64,000 nt of DNA from Curvibacter microcysteis (lineage in GTDB: Bacteria; Pseudomonadota; Gammaproteobacteria; Burkholderiales; Burkholderiaceae_C): NCBI RefSeq assembly GCF_028649455.1, contig NZ_JAQSIO010000001.1:1076900-1140899 (forward strand), given 5' to 3'. The notes beneath the pieces were generated by a model. It ran no database searches. It was not told where the DNA came from and saw only the letters and a program-made list of their open reading frames with translations. This document shows, piece by piece, positions 55,767 to 64,000 of this stretch (its first letter is position 1; every line of letters begins with the position of its first letter). The translations under genes and the position numbers were made by a program.

Positions 55767-57424
55767 GACGGTACCCGCCCGCGCAGTTGCAGCACGGCGT
55801 GCTGGCCGGCTTCATGGCCACGGGTGAAGGCCTCTTCAAACACCGAGTAGCCGGACCAGTCGCCGTGGGCCCAACTCAGGCGGCCCTCGGCCAGCACGGC
55901 GGGCACGCCAAGGCGGGTGCGAGCGGGAGCGCGCTGCGGCAAGCGCGTGAGGTGGGCCAGCGTACCGGGCACGGGCACGGCCATCGCGTGGCCATGCCGG
56001 CTGATGGAAAACCGCTGGGCTTGCGCCAGCAGGTCCGGGTGGGGGACGAGGTAGTCCTTGAGCAGTTGGTCGCGCCAGTGCGTCCAGGGCTGCTCCAGCA
56101 GCTGGCGCCGGGCCGCATGGCCCAGGCCCAGGGCGCTGTAAAAGCTCAACACCGTGGGACCAGGGCGTGGGTCCAGGCGCTGATGCGCCGCGTTCACATA
56201 GCCCAGGCCGGTGCTGCCGTAGACCACGTTGTCCCAGGCTGGAGCGGCGCCGGGGCGGTCGGTCAGCGGGGCCGCCAGTTGCAGATTGCCCACCACCCAG
56301 GCGGCATGCTGCCAGCGCAATGCCGTGGCCTGCACCCAGTCGGGCGCGGCCGCCTGCACGCGGGCGGCCACCGGCACGGGCAGGGCCACCACGCAGTGCG
56401 CGGCCAGCCAGCGTTCAACGCGTTGTTGCGCCACATCCCACACGTCCACGGCCACGGCCTGGCGCTGGTCTTCGATGCGCAGCACCAAGCGCCCGGTGTA
56501 GAGCGGGCCGCCCCGGTGGCTGCCTTGCAGCGGCGCGGCCAAGCGCTCGACCAGCCAGCCATTGCCTTCGGGCCAGGTCAGCACCGCCGATTCGGCGGCT
56601 TGTGCGGCGGCCTCGCTGCCTGGGGCCTGAAAACCATGCCGGCTGGCAAAGTAATGCAGGCCTGCCCAGGCCGAGACCTGGTCGACACCGGCGCCGTAGT
56701 CGTCGCGGCAGCAGTAGTCCAGGAACCAGCGCAACGCCGGGTCGTTCAGGCCGCGCTGGTTCAGCCATTGGCCAAAGGTCAGCGCGTCCAGGGCCAACTG
56801 GCCCGGGCTGAGGCTTTGGCGTGACAGGGGAATGGCGTAGCGGTTTTGCTTTTGCTCGGTGTCCACCAGGCGGGCAAACAACTGGTACTGGGCCAGCGTG
56901 GTGGGGCTCTGGTCCTGGCTGGGCAGCAGGCCTTCTTGCCATTGGCCGTTTTGGTACAGGCGCTCCTGCGGGCTGTGGCACAGGGCGTGTTCGTCATAGA
57001 CCCAGCGCCCGGCTTCGCGCCGGCGCACGCCGAGTTCTTCGAGCAGGGCCTGCACCTCGCGCGCCTCGTCGCCGGGCAAGGGCAGGTAGTGGGCGCCGGT
57101 GGGGCAGGCCAGGCCGCCCAGTTCGCGGCCTCGGCTGTTGCCGCCGGGTTGGTCCGCCAGCTCCAGCACGGCCAGGTCGTCCACCCCGCCCTGGCGCAGC
57201 GCACGCGCCGCCGCCAGGCCGGCAATGCCGCCCCCCAGCACCAGGGCGCCGACGCGGCGCGACACGGCGGGCGCGGGCCAGCGGCGCGGGTTCTCGTGCA
57301 GCAGGTGGCCACGCTCGAAGCTGGCGTCCTCAAAGCCCCCTTCCAGCACGGGCATGGTGCGGCTGCAGCCGGCCAGGCCCAGGGCGCTGGCCGCGGTGCT
57401 GGTCAGCCAGTCGCGGCGCTTCAT
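55763..57424 (-). CDS. FAD-dependent oxidoreductase, exported lipoprotein-like
   Basis: A 553-residue amine-oxidase-type flavoprotein. N-terminus MKRRDWLTSTAASALGLAGC has a twin-Arg and a lipobox-like LAGC, so Tat export and lipidation are likely. FAD motif VLGGGIAGLAAARALRQGG with LELADQPGGNSRG, then the NAD(P)-like/substrate part WLVERLAAPL and the C-terminal QPNAGWSA-type segment (SWAHGDWSGYSVFEEA) that binds FAD. It lies 58 bp after the spermidine-synthase-like gene, which suggests oxidation of a polyamine or amine in the envelope. Confidence 0.82.
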   Translation of the reverse strand: MKRRDWLTSTAASALGLAGCSRTMPVLEGGFEDASFERGHLLHENPRRWPAPAVSRRVGALVLGGGIAGLAAARALRQGGVDDLAVLELADQPGGNSRGRELGGLACPTGAHYLPLPGDEAREVQALLEELGVRRREAGRWVYDEHALCHSPQERLYQNGQWQEGLLPSQDQSPTTLAQYQLFARLVDTEQKQNRYAIPLSRQSLSPGQLALDALTFGQWLNQRGLNDPALRWFLDYCCRDDYGAGVDQVSAWAGLHYFASRHGFQAPGSEAAAQAAESAVLTWPEGNGWLVERLAAPLQGSHRGGPLYTGRLVLRIEDQRQAVAVDVWDVAQQRVERWLAAHCVVALPVPVAARVQAAAPDWVQATALRWQHAAWVVGNLQLAAPLTDRPGAAPAWDNVVYGSTGLGYVNAAHQRLDPRPGPTVLSFYSALGLGHAARRQLLEQPWTHWRDQLLKDYLVPHPDLLAQAQRFSISRHGHAMAVPVPGTLAHLTRLPQRAPARTRLGVPAVLAEGRLSWAHGDWSGYSVFEEAFTRGHEAGQHAVLQLRGRVPS

Positions 57425-57482
57425 GGGTTGGGCCCGGCCTGGGGTGGGCGGGCGATGGCGATGTCGGTCATGGGGCGCGGAC

Positions 57483-59114
57483 TCAATGGCTCACCTTGCC
57501 CCATTCCTGCTCGTAGGTGTGGACCAGGATCTGGTTGGACAGGCGGTTCACGCTGGCCGGCACCGGGCCCATGTCCTGCGGGAAGTCGAACAGCAGGGGC
57601 AAGGTGGCGGTGTTCAAAAAGCGCAGCCCTGGGGGCAGCGTGGTGGGCAGGCGCCAGGGGCGGCGGCTGGCCACCACAAAGCCCCACTCGCCAAAGCTGG
57701 GCACGTTGGCGTGGTAAGGCGTGGCGCTCAGGCCCGCGGCTTCCAGGGTGCGCACCACGGTCCAAAAGCTCTGGCGTGCCACCAGGGGCGAAGTGGTTTG
57801 CACCACGGCATAGCCGCTGGCCGACAGGCGCTGGTCCAGCAGGCCGTAAAAGGACTGGGTGTAGAGCTTGCCCAGGGCGAAGTTGGTGGGGTCGGGGAAG
57901 TCGACCAGGATCACGTCGAAGCTGTCGGCGGTTTTTTGCAGCCACTGGAACGCGTCTTCATTGACCACCCGCACGCGAGGGTCCTTGAGCGCGTTCCCAT
58001 TGAGCTTGAGCAGGGCCGGCTGGGTGCTGAACAGCTCGGTGATGGCCGGGTCCAGGTCGACCAGGGTGACCTGCTGCACGCTGGCGTACTTGAGTACCTC
58101 GCGCAAGGCCATGCCATCGCCGCCGCCCAGAATGGCCACGCGCTGAGGCCGACCCTGGGCCGACATCACCGGGTGGACCAGGGCTTCGTGGTAACGGTAT
58201 TCATCGCGCTCGGCAAATTGCAGATTGCCGTTCAGAAACAGGCGGTGCCCCTGGACGCCGCTGGTGACCACGATGCGCTGGTAGGGTGAGCTGGCGGTGT
58301 AGACCACGCGGTCCTGGTAGAAGCGGTCCTCGGCCAGGGTGGTGATGTGGTTGGCGCCGGCCATGCCCGCCAGCAACACCCCCAGCACGCCAGCGCAGGC
58401 CAGGGCATGGGCGCGCAGGCGGCGCAGCTCATGGCGGAACAGCCACAGCGCCCAGCAGGCCACCGCGGCATTCATCAAGCCGAACAGCAGGCCGGTGCGC
58501 ACCAGGCCCAGGTAGGGCACCAGCACCAGCGGGAAGGCCAGCGACACCACCAGCGCGCCCAGGTAGTCAAAGGTCAGCACCTGGGCGACCAGCTCCTTGA
58601 GCTGCACATCGCGCTTGAGGATGCGCATGACCAGCGGAATCTCCAACCCCACCAGGGTGCCCACGCCGCCCACCATCAGGTACATCACGACGCGGAAGGC
58701 CCCCGGCAGGTAGGCGCTGGTCAGGAACAGCACGGCCGGCAAGGTGCCGCCCAGCAAGGCCACCAGCAGCTCAATGCGCAGGAAGTGCGCGCTCAGCTGG
58801 CGCTCCAGGTAGCGCGAGGCCCAGGAGCCCAGGCCCATGGCAAACAGGTAGGTGCCGATGATGGTCGAGAACTGCAAGACCGAATCGCCCAGCAGGTAAG
58901 ACGCCAGGGTGCCGGCGGCCAGTTCGTACAGCAGGCCGCAAGCCGCCACCACAAACACGCTGGTCAGCAAGGCCAATTCGACCGGGCGCGGGCGCCGGCC
59001 GGTTGGCGTGGGGTGGTCGCCCGGGTCACGCGGGCTCAGCTTGGGCTTGCGCCGCCCCAGCGGGCGCCAGGCCACGTCGGACACGGGGGCGGGGAGTTCA
59101 GGTCGGAGGCTCAA
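57483..59114 (-). CDS. Membrane-anchored spermidine-synthase-like protein
   Basis: A 543-residue fusion: a membrane part with about six helices (residues 45-250, ELALLTSVFVVAACGLLYELAAG, TIIGTYLFAMGLGSW), then a SpeE-like methyltransferase fold (about 285-490): VAILGGGDGMALREVLKYASV, TLVDLDPAITELFS, VNEDAFQWLQ and DVILVDFPDPTNFALGKLYT, the aminopropyltransferase signature. The start is a TTG at 59114; the real start may be different. Expected to make or transfer an aminopropyl group at the membrane. Confidence 0.8.
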   Translation of the reverse strand: MSLRPELPAPVSDVAWRPLGRRKPKLSPRDPGDHPTPTGRRPRPVELALLTSVFVVAACGLLYELAAGTLASYLLGDSVLQFSTIIGTYLFAMGLGSWASRYLERQLSAHFLRIELLVALLGGTLPAVLFLTSAYLPGAFRVVMYLMVGGVGTLVGLEIPLVMRILKRDVQLKELVAQVLTFDYLGALVVSLAFPLVLVPYLGLVRTGLLFGLMNAAVACWALWLFRHELRRLRAHALACAGVLGVLLAGMAGANHITTLAEDRFYQDRVVYTASSPYQRIVVTSGVQGHRLFLNGNLQFAERDEYRYHEALVHPVMSAQGRPQRVAILGGGDGMALREVLKYASVQQVTLVDLDPAITELFSTQPALLKLNGNALKDPRVRVVNEDAFQWLQKTADSFDVILVDFPDPTNFALGKLYTQSFYGLLDQRLSASGYAVVQTTSPLVARQSFWTVVRTLEAAGLSATPYHANVPSFGEWGFVVASRRPWRLPTTLPPGLRFLNTATLPLLFDFPQDMGPVPASVNRLSNQILVHTYEQEWGKVSH

Positions 59115-59174
59115 AACAATCCACAGTCTTCAAAATACACAAAGGCCAGGTGCGGGCACCGGGTCGGTCAGGGC

Positions 59175-59396
59175 TCAGCCATGGATGGCCGCGGCCACGA
59201 TCAGGCAAATGCCCAGCGCCATGGCCGCCACCACCACGCCCAGCGCGAGGTTCTGCTTTTCAATGATCTCTTGCCACAGGTCGTAGGGGGTGAGTTTGTC
59301 GATGATGACAAAGCTCAGCCAGAACACCACCACCCCGAGCAGGGCGAACACGATGGAGCCGATCAAGGCACCGGGGCGAAGCCATTCAAGTTCCAT
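59175..59396 (-). CDS. DUF350 (YjfL-like) membrane protein
   Basis: A 73-residue protein with two helices (about 14-32 and 50-70, LALGVVVAAMALGICLIVAAAI), matching half of a DUF350/YjfL unit. Good ribosome site AGGAG upstream of the ATG at 59396. DUF350 proteins often sit next to the spermidine-synthase-like and DUF4178 genes. Function unknown; a possible membrane channel or scaffold. Confidence 0.78.
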   Translation of the reverse strand: MELEWLRPGALIGSIVFALLGVVVFWLSFVIIDKLTPYDLWQEIIEKQNLALGVVVAAMALGICLIVAAAIHG

Positions 59397-59450
59397 GGAA
59401 AACTCCTGATGGGATGCCGCCCTGTCGGGGGTCGGCGGGACGGGTTGCGC

Positions 59451-60944
59451 TCATTTGTGGCTGCCTCCACCGCCCGAGTAGCCCCCGTAGGCGCCCCCGG
59501 TGCTGCGGTAGCTGCCGCCGTTGTTGCAGTTCTCCACCGCCGGGTCGCAGCGCGAGCAGCGGCTCAGCAGCAGCACCAGCACGATCAACACCACGGCGAT
59601 CACGATCAGGGTGCCACAGCCCAGCCCCCGCAGCGGCCCGGTGGGCCCTGCGTCGCTGGTCTGGAACCCAGCGGCCGGAGTCGCCACGCCAAAGGCCTTG
59701 GCGACCACGGCGGCGTCCAGTTTCCGCCCGCTGGACCAGGTCTGTTCGGCCGGGGTTTGCTCCAGCGACAGCAGGCCTTTGGCGCTGCGGTAGTCGCGGT
59801 TGCTGCTGCGCTGGCCGCGCGCCACCGGCCAGTAGAACTCGCCCAGGGCGTAGGTGGTCTCGGCCTCGTAGCTGTATTGAAGATCGTAGCGGGTGCCCAG
59901 GTAGGTGGCGCTGCGCGCGCCCGCGCCCAGCGAGGGCGCGCCCGTGATCGGACGCACCAGGCTCCAGCCTTCTTCGGTGTCGACCAGAAAGCTGAAGCCG
60001 CGCTGGCGGTTGTAGAGCAGGTACTCGCACCAGCCAAAGGCCTCGTCATCGCCGGGGCTGCGCCCCATGCGGTGCTGAAAGCCCACCACCTGCCAGGCCA
60101 CGCCTTCCAGCGTGCCTTGGCTGCCCAGCGGGATGTGGGGCGCCACGGGCTCGTCTTGCAGGGCGTGGCGCAGCTCGCCACCCACCCCTTGCGAGACATC
60201 GATCAGGCTGTGGCAAGTGCCGCAGCTCAGCGTTTTGGTGCTGGCCAGCGTGACCTCGACCGCCGCGCCGCACTGCGGGCAGTTGAACTGGCGGGCGGTT
60301 TCTTCTTTCACCGACTCGGATTTCAACCCGCTGAGCTGCAGGTCTTCCAGGCGCACCGACTGGCCCTGGCTGAGCGCGGGTGGCGTGCGGCTGTAGTCCA
60401 GGCTCAGCACCTGGCCCTGGTCACTGCGCAGTTCGACCATGCCAAAACCAAAGCCCAGCGGCGGCATCTTGGGCAGCTCGCCCTGGGCCGAACGCAGGCT
60501 GACCTGGCCGTTGAACGCCACGGTGTAGGGCTGGCCCTCGACCGCGGTGGTGGCGCCCACGCGGAAGGCCGAGGCCGGTGGCATGTCGCGCTGCAGCTCG
60601 CGCGGGCGCGCCATCACGTAGGCGCCGTTGTCTTCGCTCAGGAATGCCTGGCTGCCGTCGTCGAACCAGGCCACCCATTCCGTCCAGACACCGGTGGGGG
60701 ACTGGTATTGCAGGCGGCCGATCAGGATGAAGGGCCGGTCTTGGTAGCGTCCGCTGGTGTGCAGCTGCAGCGGGCTGGGGTCGTCAAACAGCTCGGCCAT
60801 GCGGCCCAGGCGCGACAGCACCTCGCCCTGGCGCACCACCGTGCTTTGGCAATAGGGGCACACCGCGTGCGTGGACTGCGCACTGCGGAACTCAACGGGC
60901 GCGCCACACCCAGGACAGGGCGCGCGGTAAAAACGCTCTGCCAC
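59451..60944 (-). CDS. DUF4178 zinc-ribbon membrane protein
   Basis: A 497-residue protein. Two zinc ribbons (CPGCGAPVEF...CPYC near residue 10-35; CPQCGAAVEV...CGTC near 220-245), each followed by a DUF4178 domain (about 60-200, 275-400), then a single helix (about 440-465) and a Gly/Ser tail with DPAVENCNNGGSYR. The start is a GTG at 60944, inside a perfect 15-bp palindrome CGATCTG-T-CAGATCG (60944-60958), 17 bp after the SPFH gene. Function unknown; in this cluster it probably binds a membrane partner or metal. Confidence 0.8.
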   Translation of the reverse strand: MAERFYRAPCPGCGAPVEFRSAQSTHAVCPYCQSTVVRQGEVLSRLGRMAELFDDPSPLQLHTSGRYQDRPFILIGRLQYQSPTGVWTEWVAWFDDGSQAFLSEDNGAYVMARPRELQRDMPPASAFRVGATTAVEGQPYTVAFNGQVSLRSAQGELPKMPPLGFGFGMVELRSDQGQVLSLDYSRTPPALSQGQSVRLEDLQLSGLKSESVKEETARQFNCPQCGAAVEVTLASTKTLSCGTCHSLIDVSQGVGGELRHALQDEPVAPHIPLGSQGTLEGVAWQVVGFQHRMGRSPGDDEAFGWCEYLLYNRQRGFSFLVDTEEGWSLVRPITGAPSLGAGARSATYLGTRYDLQYSYEAETTYALGEFYWPVARGQRSSNRDYRSAKGLLSLEQTPAEQTWSSGRKLDAAVVAKAFGVATPAAGFQTSDAGPTGPLRGLGCGTLIVIAVVLIVLVLLLSRCSRCDPAVENCNNGGSYRSTGGAYGGYSGGGGSHK

Positions 60945-60961
60945 GATCTGTCAGATCGCGG

Positions 60962-61993
60962 TCAGACGAGCTTCTTCAGGAGCTCGGCCTTCTTGGCGTC
61001 GAATTCTTCCTGCGTCAGGATGCCCTTGTTTTTCAGGTCGGCCAGCTTCTCCAGCGTGGCCATCACCTCGTCGGGCTTCAGGCCGGCCGCGGCAGTGGCG
61101 GCGCCTGCAGGCGGGGCTTGCAGCCCGGCCTGCAGGTTTTGCGCCAGCACCTGGCCCAAAGCCACGCCCGCGCCCAGGCCCATGGCGTCTCCGGCCACCC
61201 CGCCGCCCTGGCCCGAGCCTTCAGCGAACTTGGGGATGGCCTGGGCCGTCTGGTACTGCATGAACTGCCCCATGTTCTGTCCCACCATGCCCATGCCGAT
61301 TTTTTGGTCCAGCACTTTTTGCAGGTCTTCGGGCAGGGAAATGCTCTGCACCGTCATCGCTTCGAGCTGCAGACCCAGCTTTTGGAACTCGGGCGCCAGT
61401 TGCTGCTGCAAGGCCTGGGCGAAGCGCTGCTGCTGTGCTGCCAGGTCCAGGAAGGGCACGCCGCTGGCGGCAATCGCCTGGCTGATGTTTTGCAGCACCA
61501 GGCCGCGCAGTTGGCCGTCAAGCTCGGCCACGCCGTAGCGCTCGCGCGTGCCTGAAATCGCGCTGTGAAACAGCTTGGGGTCGACCAGGCGGAAGCTGTA
61601 GTTGCCAAAGGCGCGCAGGCGCACGGCGCCAAAGTCGGCGTCGCGCACCGTCACCGGTTGGGGCGTGCCCCATTTCTGGTCCAGTTGCTGGCGCGTGCTG
61701 AAGAAGTAGACATCGCTCTTGAAGGGCGAATCGAACAGCTTGTCCCAGTTTTTGAGGTTGGTCAGCACCGGCAGGGTCTGGGTGCTGAGGTGATGCGTGC
61801 CGGGGCCGAACACGTCGGCCACCTGGCCTTCGTTGACGAACACGGCGGCCTGCGATTCCCGCACGATGAGCACCGCACCGTTCTGAATTTCCTGATCGGC
61901 CATGGGGAAGCGCCAGGCCAGGGTGCCGTCGGCGTCTTCGGTCCATTGAATGACGTCAATGAACTGTTTCTTGATGAAGTCCATCAGGCCCAT
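60962..61993 (-). CDS. SPFH/band-7-like protein with SHOCT tail
   Basis: A 343-residue protein, first of the six-gene cluster. SPFH-type part (about 20-230): NGAVLIVRESQAAVFVNEGQVADVFGPGTHHLST..., LRAFGNYSFRLVDP; then a Gly/Ala linker; then a SHOCT-like end (LEKLADLKNKGILTQEEFDAKKAELLKKL). Similar to virion-core-like YdjI proteins. Start ATG at 61993 with AGGAG upstream; the frame upstream is noise. Probably assembles membrane-associated oligomers. Confidence 0.82.
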   Translation of the reverse strand: MGLMDFIKKQFIDVIQWTEDADGTLAWRFPMADQEIQNGAVLIVRESQAAVFVNEGQVADVFGPGTHHLSTQTLPVLTNLKNWDKLFDSPFKSDVYFFSTRQQLDQKWGTPQPVTVRDADFGAVRLRAFGNYSFRLVDPKLFHSAISGTRERYGVAELDGQLRGLVLQNISQAIAASGVPFLDLAAQQQRFAQALQQQLAPEFQKLGLQLEAMTVQSISLPEDLQKVLDQKIGMGMVGQNMGQFMQYQTAQAIPKFAEGSGQGGGVAGDAMGLGAGVALGQVLAQNLQAGLQAPPAGAATAAAGLKPDEVMATLEKLADLKNKGILTQEEFDAKKAELLKKLV

Positions 61994-62125
61994 GGCGTTC
62001 TCCTGCGCTGTGTCGGAATCGAAGTGTTCCTGATGATACCTGCGCGCAAAGGGCATTACGCCCAGTGCCCTGGGCTTACAAACTGCAGAAATTGGCCCCC
62101 AGCGAGAGGGCCGGGCCGCTGGGGC

Positions 62126-62425
62126 TCAGGCGCGCACGTCGAGCAGGGAACCCATCATCTGGTCCTGCGTCTTGATGGTTTTGAGGCTGGCCTGAAAGCT
62201 GTAGCTGGAGGCGATTTGATCGACCATGTCTTGCGGCAACTGGCTGCCGGCTTGGGCTGCCCGCGACACGCTGGTTTGGGTGCCGCCACCGCTTTGTGCT
62301 TGTTGGCTGACCAACTCGCGCTTGAAGCCTTCCGTGTTTTGGTTGGCGATGTTGTTGGCCGAGGCGCTTTGCCGTTGCAAGGCGGCCTGCATGCCGGATT
62401 GGGCGATGGCGCTGATGCTGGACAT
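62126..62425 (-). CDS. Flagellar rod/hook-like N-terminal domain small protein
   Basis: A 99-residue protein whose first 40 residues (ISAIAQSGMQAALQRQSASANNIANQNTEGFKRE) match the N-terminal helix of flagellar rod proteins (FlgB/C/F/G family). It then has a Gln/Ser/Gly linker and a C-terminal helix with a FlgG-type ending (ASLKTIKTQDQMMGSLLDV). Far shorter than a true rod protein and isolated from flagellar genes. Perhaps an orphan rod component. Confidence 0.7.
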   Translation of the reverse strand: MSSISAIAQSGMQAALQRQSASANNIANQNTEGFKRELVSQQAQSGGGTQTSVSRAAQAGSQLPQDMVDQIASSYSFQASLKTIKTQDQMMGSLLDVRA

Positions 62426-62880
62426 GGGGGCCTCGGTAGAGCGTTCGTGAACGGTCAATTATCGGCTTTTGCGCCTCGTTTGGCAAAAGACCCGGTGCTC
62501 GAAGGGGCCTGTGAAGGACTCATTTCGTGGTGCTGGGCGGCCCCCTGAGACGTTACCGGCGGCGTGCGGGACTGGATGGTCGGGGGGCGGTCCCGGCGCA
62601 GGGCCCCCGATTTCTCCCCTTTGGCGCGATGACCCTGAAGTCCGTGCTCGGGTCTATGAGGGCAAGCCCCTGGTCTGACCATGGCCATGGAGCCTCTCGG
62701 ACGGGCGCAGAATCGGTGGTAGGTCTTTTGTGAAAAAGTCAAAACCGAAACACCTATTTACGCAGATTCACCTACTAGGGTTTTCCCGTGGCTGGGTCTA
62801 CAATCGCCAACCCTTGCGAGTACGGACAGACCGCCGCTGGTGTGCGGAACGCGCCCTTGCAAGCCAGCAGGAGACATTTG
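62426..62880. other. 455-bp intergenic region upstream of maeB
   Basis: Holds a TACAAT -10 (62799-62804) with a poor -35 TAGGGT (62776-62781) 17 bp upstream, and two direct repeats CACCTA[TC]T (62751-62758 and 62769-62776) 18 bp apart just upstream. The part 62460-62700 has several short open frames, none convincing. No RNA gene recognised. Confidence 0.4.
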
Positions 62881-64000
62881 ATGCCCGATAACGCCCAGGT
62901 CAACAAAGAAGAAAAGCGCGCTGAATTGCGCCGCGCTGCACTGGAGTACCACGAGTTCCCGACCCCCGGCAAAGTGGCCATCGCGGCCACCAAGCAATTG
63001 GTCAACCAACACGACCTGGCCCTGGCCTATTCGCCTGGCGTGGCTGCGCCTTGTGAAGAAATCGTCAAAGACCCCAACGCCGCTTTCAAATACACCAGCC
63101 GCGGCAACCTGGTGGCCGTGATCACCAACGGCACCGCCGTGCTCGGTCTGGGCAATATCGGCCCGCTGGCCGCCAAGCCCGTCATGGAAGGCAAGGGCGT
63201 GTTGTTCAAGAAGTTCGCCGGCATCGATGTGTTCGACATCGAAATCGATGAACAAAAAGACCTGGACAAGCTGGTCGACATCATTGCCTCGCTCGAGCCC
63301 ACCTTCGGTGGCATCAACCTCGAAGACATCAAGGCGCCGGACTGCTTCTACGTCGAGCGCAAGCTGCGCGAACGCATGAAGATCCCCGTCTTCCACGACG
63401 ACCAGCACGGCACCGCCATCGTGGTGGGCGCGGCCCTGCTCAACGGCCTGAAGGTCGTGGGCAAGGACATCAAGGACGTCAAGCTGGTCACCTCGGGTGC
63501 CGGTGCGGCGGCCCTGGCCTGCCTGAGCCTGCTGCTCAAGCTGGGCCTGCCGCGTGAAAACATCTACGTCACCGACCTGGCTGGCGTGGTCTACGAAGGC
63601 CGCACCGAGCTGATGGACGAGGACAAGATCCAGTTCGCCCAAAAGACCGAGGCCCGCACCCTGAGCCAGATCATCGAAGGCGCCGATGTCTTCCTGGGCC
63701 TGTCCGCCGGCGGCGTGCTCAAGCCCGAGATGGTCGCCAAGATGGCCGCCAAGCCGCTGATCTTCGCCCTGGCCAACCCGACGCCGGAAATCCTGCCGGA
63801 AGAGGTCAAGGCCGTGCGCGACGACGCCATCATGGCCACCGGCCGCACCGACTACCCGAACCAGGTCAACAACGTCCTGTGCTTCCCGTACATCTTCCGC
63901 GGCGCGCTGGATGCGGGCGCTTCGACCATCACGGTCGAGATGGAAATCGCCGCCGTGCACGCGATCGCCGAGCTGGCCCAGGCCGAGCAAAGCGAAGTGG
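62881..64000 (+). CDS. maeB: NADP-dependent malic enzyme, MaeB type (3' end beyond window)
   Basis: 373 codons visible. Malic N-terminal domain: [70 protein letters not shown]; then the NAD-binding domain: [57 protein letters not shown] and [25 protein letters not shown]. Oxidative decarboxylation of malate to pyruvate. The MaeB class usually continues into a phosphotransacetylase-like domain, which would lie beyond 64000. ATG at 62881 after AGGAGAC. Confidence 0.93.
   Translation, partial: MPDNAQVNKEEKRAELRRAALEYHEFPTPGKVAIAATKQLVNQHDLALAYSPGVAAPCEEIVKDPNAAFKYTSRGNLVAVITNGTAVLGLGNIGPLAAKPVMEGKGVLFKKFAGIDVFDIEIDEQKDLDKLVDIIASLEPTFGGINLEDIKAPDCFYVERKLRERMKIPVFHDDQHGTAIVVGAALLNGLKVVGKDIKDVKLVTSGAGAAALACLSLLLKLGLPRENIYVTDLAGVVYEGRTELMDEDKIQFAQKTEARTLSQIIEGADVFLGLSAGGVLKPEMVAKMAAKPLIFALANPTPEILPEEVKAVRDDAIMATGRTDYPNQVNNVLCFPYIFRGALDAGASTITVEMEIAAVHAIAELAQAEQSEV

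Noticed and set aside
58347..61538. 1063-codon open frame on the plus strand
   Set aside because: Antisense of the SPFH/DUF4178/SpeE-like genes; composition (Gln/His/Gly/Ala) is typical of shadows.

Overview
The window is high-GC chromosomal DNA, densely packed and rich in strong GC-type codons. Protein families and gene order point to a betaproteobacterium of the order Burkholderiales, probably Comamonadaceae-like: RdgC, long-form LeuA, an 84-residue IF-1, Bug-type receptors, and the dnaA-dnaN-gyrB / rpmH-rnpA-yidD-yidC-mnmE block. No rRNA, tRNA, insertion sequence, prophage or CRISPR array was recognised.

Layout. 1-1.4 kb: copper locus (copA 5' end, copZ, cueR, each cop promoter with a CueR box), then a small DUF2892 membrane protein behind a CsoR-type palindrome. 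1.4-5.5 kb: SpmA/SpmB-type membrane protein, pirin, rdgC, Spy-like periplasmic protein. 5.57-6.92 kb: a gene-free stretch with two copies, 786 bp apart, of a module that looks like a replication-origin core: DnaA boxes, GC-rich linker, DnaA-trio-like triplets, AT-rich DNA. 6.9-14.4 kb: two convergent c-di-GMP proteins. 15-17 kb: a small conserved protein, infA, a MATE pump. 17-23 kb: HDOD protein, leuA with a leucine leader peptide and attenuator-like hairpin, then a LysR / SDR / Bug-receptor locus. 23-29 kb: exonuclease, diguanylate cyclase, DAHP synthase, YjdM, second MATE pump. 28.6-35 kb: a minus-strand run headed by a LexA (SOS) box: tag, a racemase-family protein, an MmcB-like nuclease-fold protein and an XPD/DinG-type helicase fused to a nuclease-like domain; mltB lies upstream. 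35-40 kb: an SF1 helicase, metY, an SRPBCC-like protein, a GNAT.

40.2-50.1 kb: the dnaA neighbourhood. gyrB, dnaN and dnaA point left; rpmH, rnpA, yidD, yidC and mnmE point right with overlapping ends. The dnaA-rpmH gap holds DnaA boxes and both divergent promoters, but no trio or AT-rich unwinding tract; those features sit about 40 kb away. 50-55 kb: cyclic-nucleotide-domain protein, unknown protein, glutathione transferase, membrane phosphodiesterase. 55.2-62 kb: a six-gene minus-strand cluster (SPFH/SHOCT, DUF4178, DUF350, membrane spermidine-synthase-like, FAD oxidoreductase, GNAT), probably a membrane/polyamine system. The window ends in a flagellar-rod-like small protein and the 5' part of maeB.

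The most noteworthy items are the duplicated origin-like modules away from dnaA, the SOS-box repair cluster with its helicase/nuclease pair, and the leuA leader peptide.
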